A stretch of DNA of 5,548 nucleotides, from NCBI GenBank assembly GCA_009780445.1, contig WRAA01000144.1, positions 1 to 5,548 of the forward strand, given 5' to 3'. The position numbers were made by a program, and so were the translations under genes. The stretch's first letter is position 1. Each line of letters opens with the position of its first letter. This DNA comes from Defluviitaleaceae bacterium (lineage in GTDB: Bacteria > Bacillota > Clostridia > Lachnospirales > WRAA01). Of this stretch, positions 5,547 to 5,548 are shown one piece after another. The notes under the pieces were generated by a model, which had not been told where the DNA came from, did no database searches, and saw nothing but the letters and a program-made list of their open reading frames with translations.

Positions 5547-5548
5547 TA

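Overview
The window looks like chromosomal DNA from a low-to-moderate-GC-ancestry Firmicute, most likely an uncultured member of the class Clostridia. The reasons are strong AGGAGG-type ribosome binding sites, sigma-A-type promoters, an RNase Y gene, a NfeD/flotillin operon and a clostridial-type class II aldolase. Coding sequence is GC-rich and the one long intergenic gap (1141-1377) is clearly AT-rich. The species cannot be named from the sequence alone.

Layout: (1) 1-1140, minus strand: the first 380 codons of rny (RNase Y), cut off by the window edge just after the HD motif. Its promoter is clear (TTGACA, 17 nt, TAGAAT), but its start codon is unusual: a perfect Shine-Dalgarno is not followed by any ATG/GTG/TTG at normal distance. 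(2) 1141-1377: divergent promoter region with an 8-bp inverted repeat between the two sets of promoter boxes. (3) 1378-3639, plus strand: a tightly packed operon of a membrane NfeD protein, a small soluble copy of only its OB-fold domain, and a FloT-type flotillin. The genes are separated by 1 nt and then overlap by 1 nt. (4) 3661-4608: class II fructose-bisphosphate aldolase, 21 nt after floT with its own ribosome binding site, so probably co-transcribed. (5) 4609-4693: a terminator-like hairpin whose right arm can also pair with the ribosome binding site of the next gene. (6) 4694-5371: a class I glutamine amidotransferase-like hydrolase (peptidase C26, PuuD type). (7) 5369-5548: a non-coding, repeat-rich tail with two copies of a 57-bp tandem repeat, the first of which contains the stop codon of the C26 gene, followed by two hairpins.

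How it works together: NfeD and flotillin are known partners in bacterial membrane microdomains. The extra OB-only protein is a diverged duplicate (about 52 of 74 aligned residues identical by hand count). It has lost the membrane part and gained Cys and His residues, and it is the most unusual gene here. RNase Y is also a membrane-anchored protein reported to associate with flotillin domains in Bacillus, so the divergent arrangement may be meaningful, but that is inference. The aldolase and C26 hydrolase are metabolic enzymes with no evident functional link to the flotillin genes.
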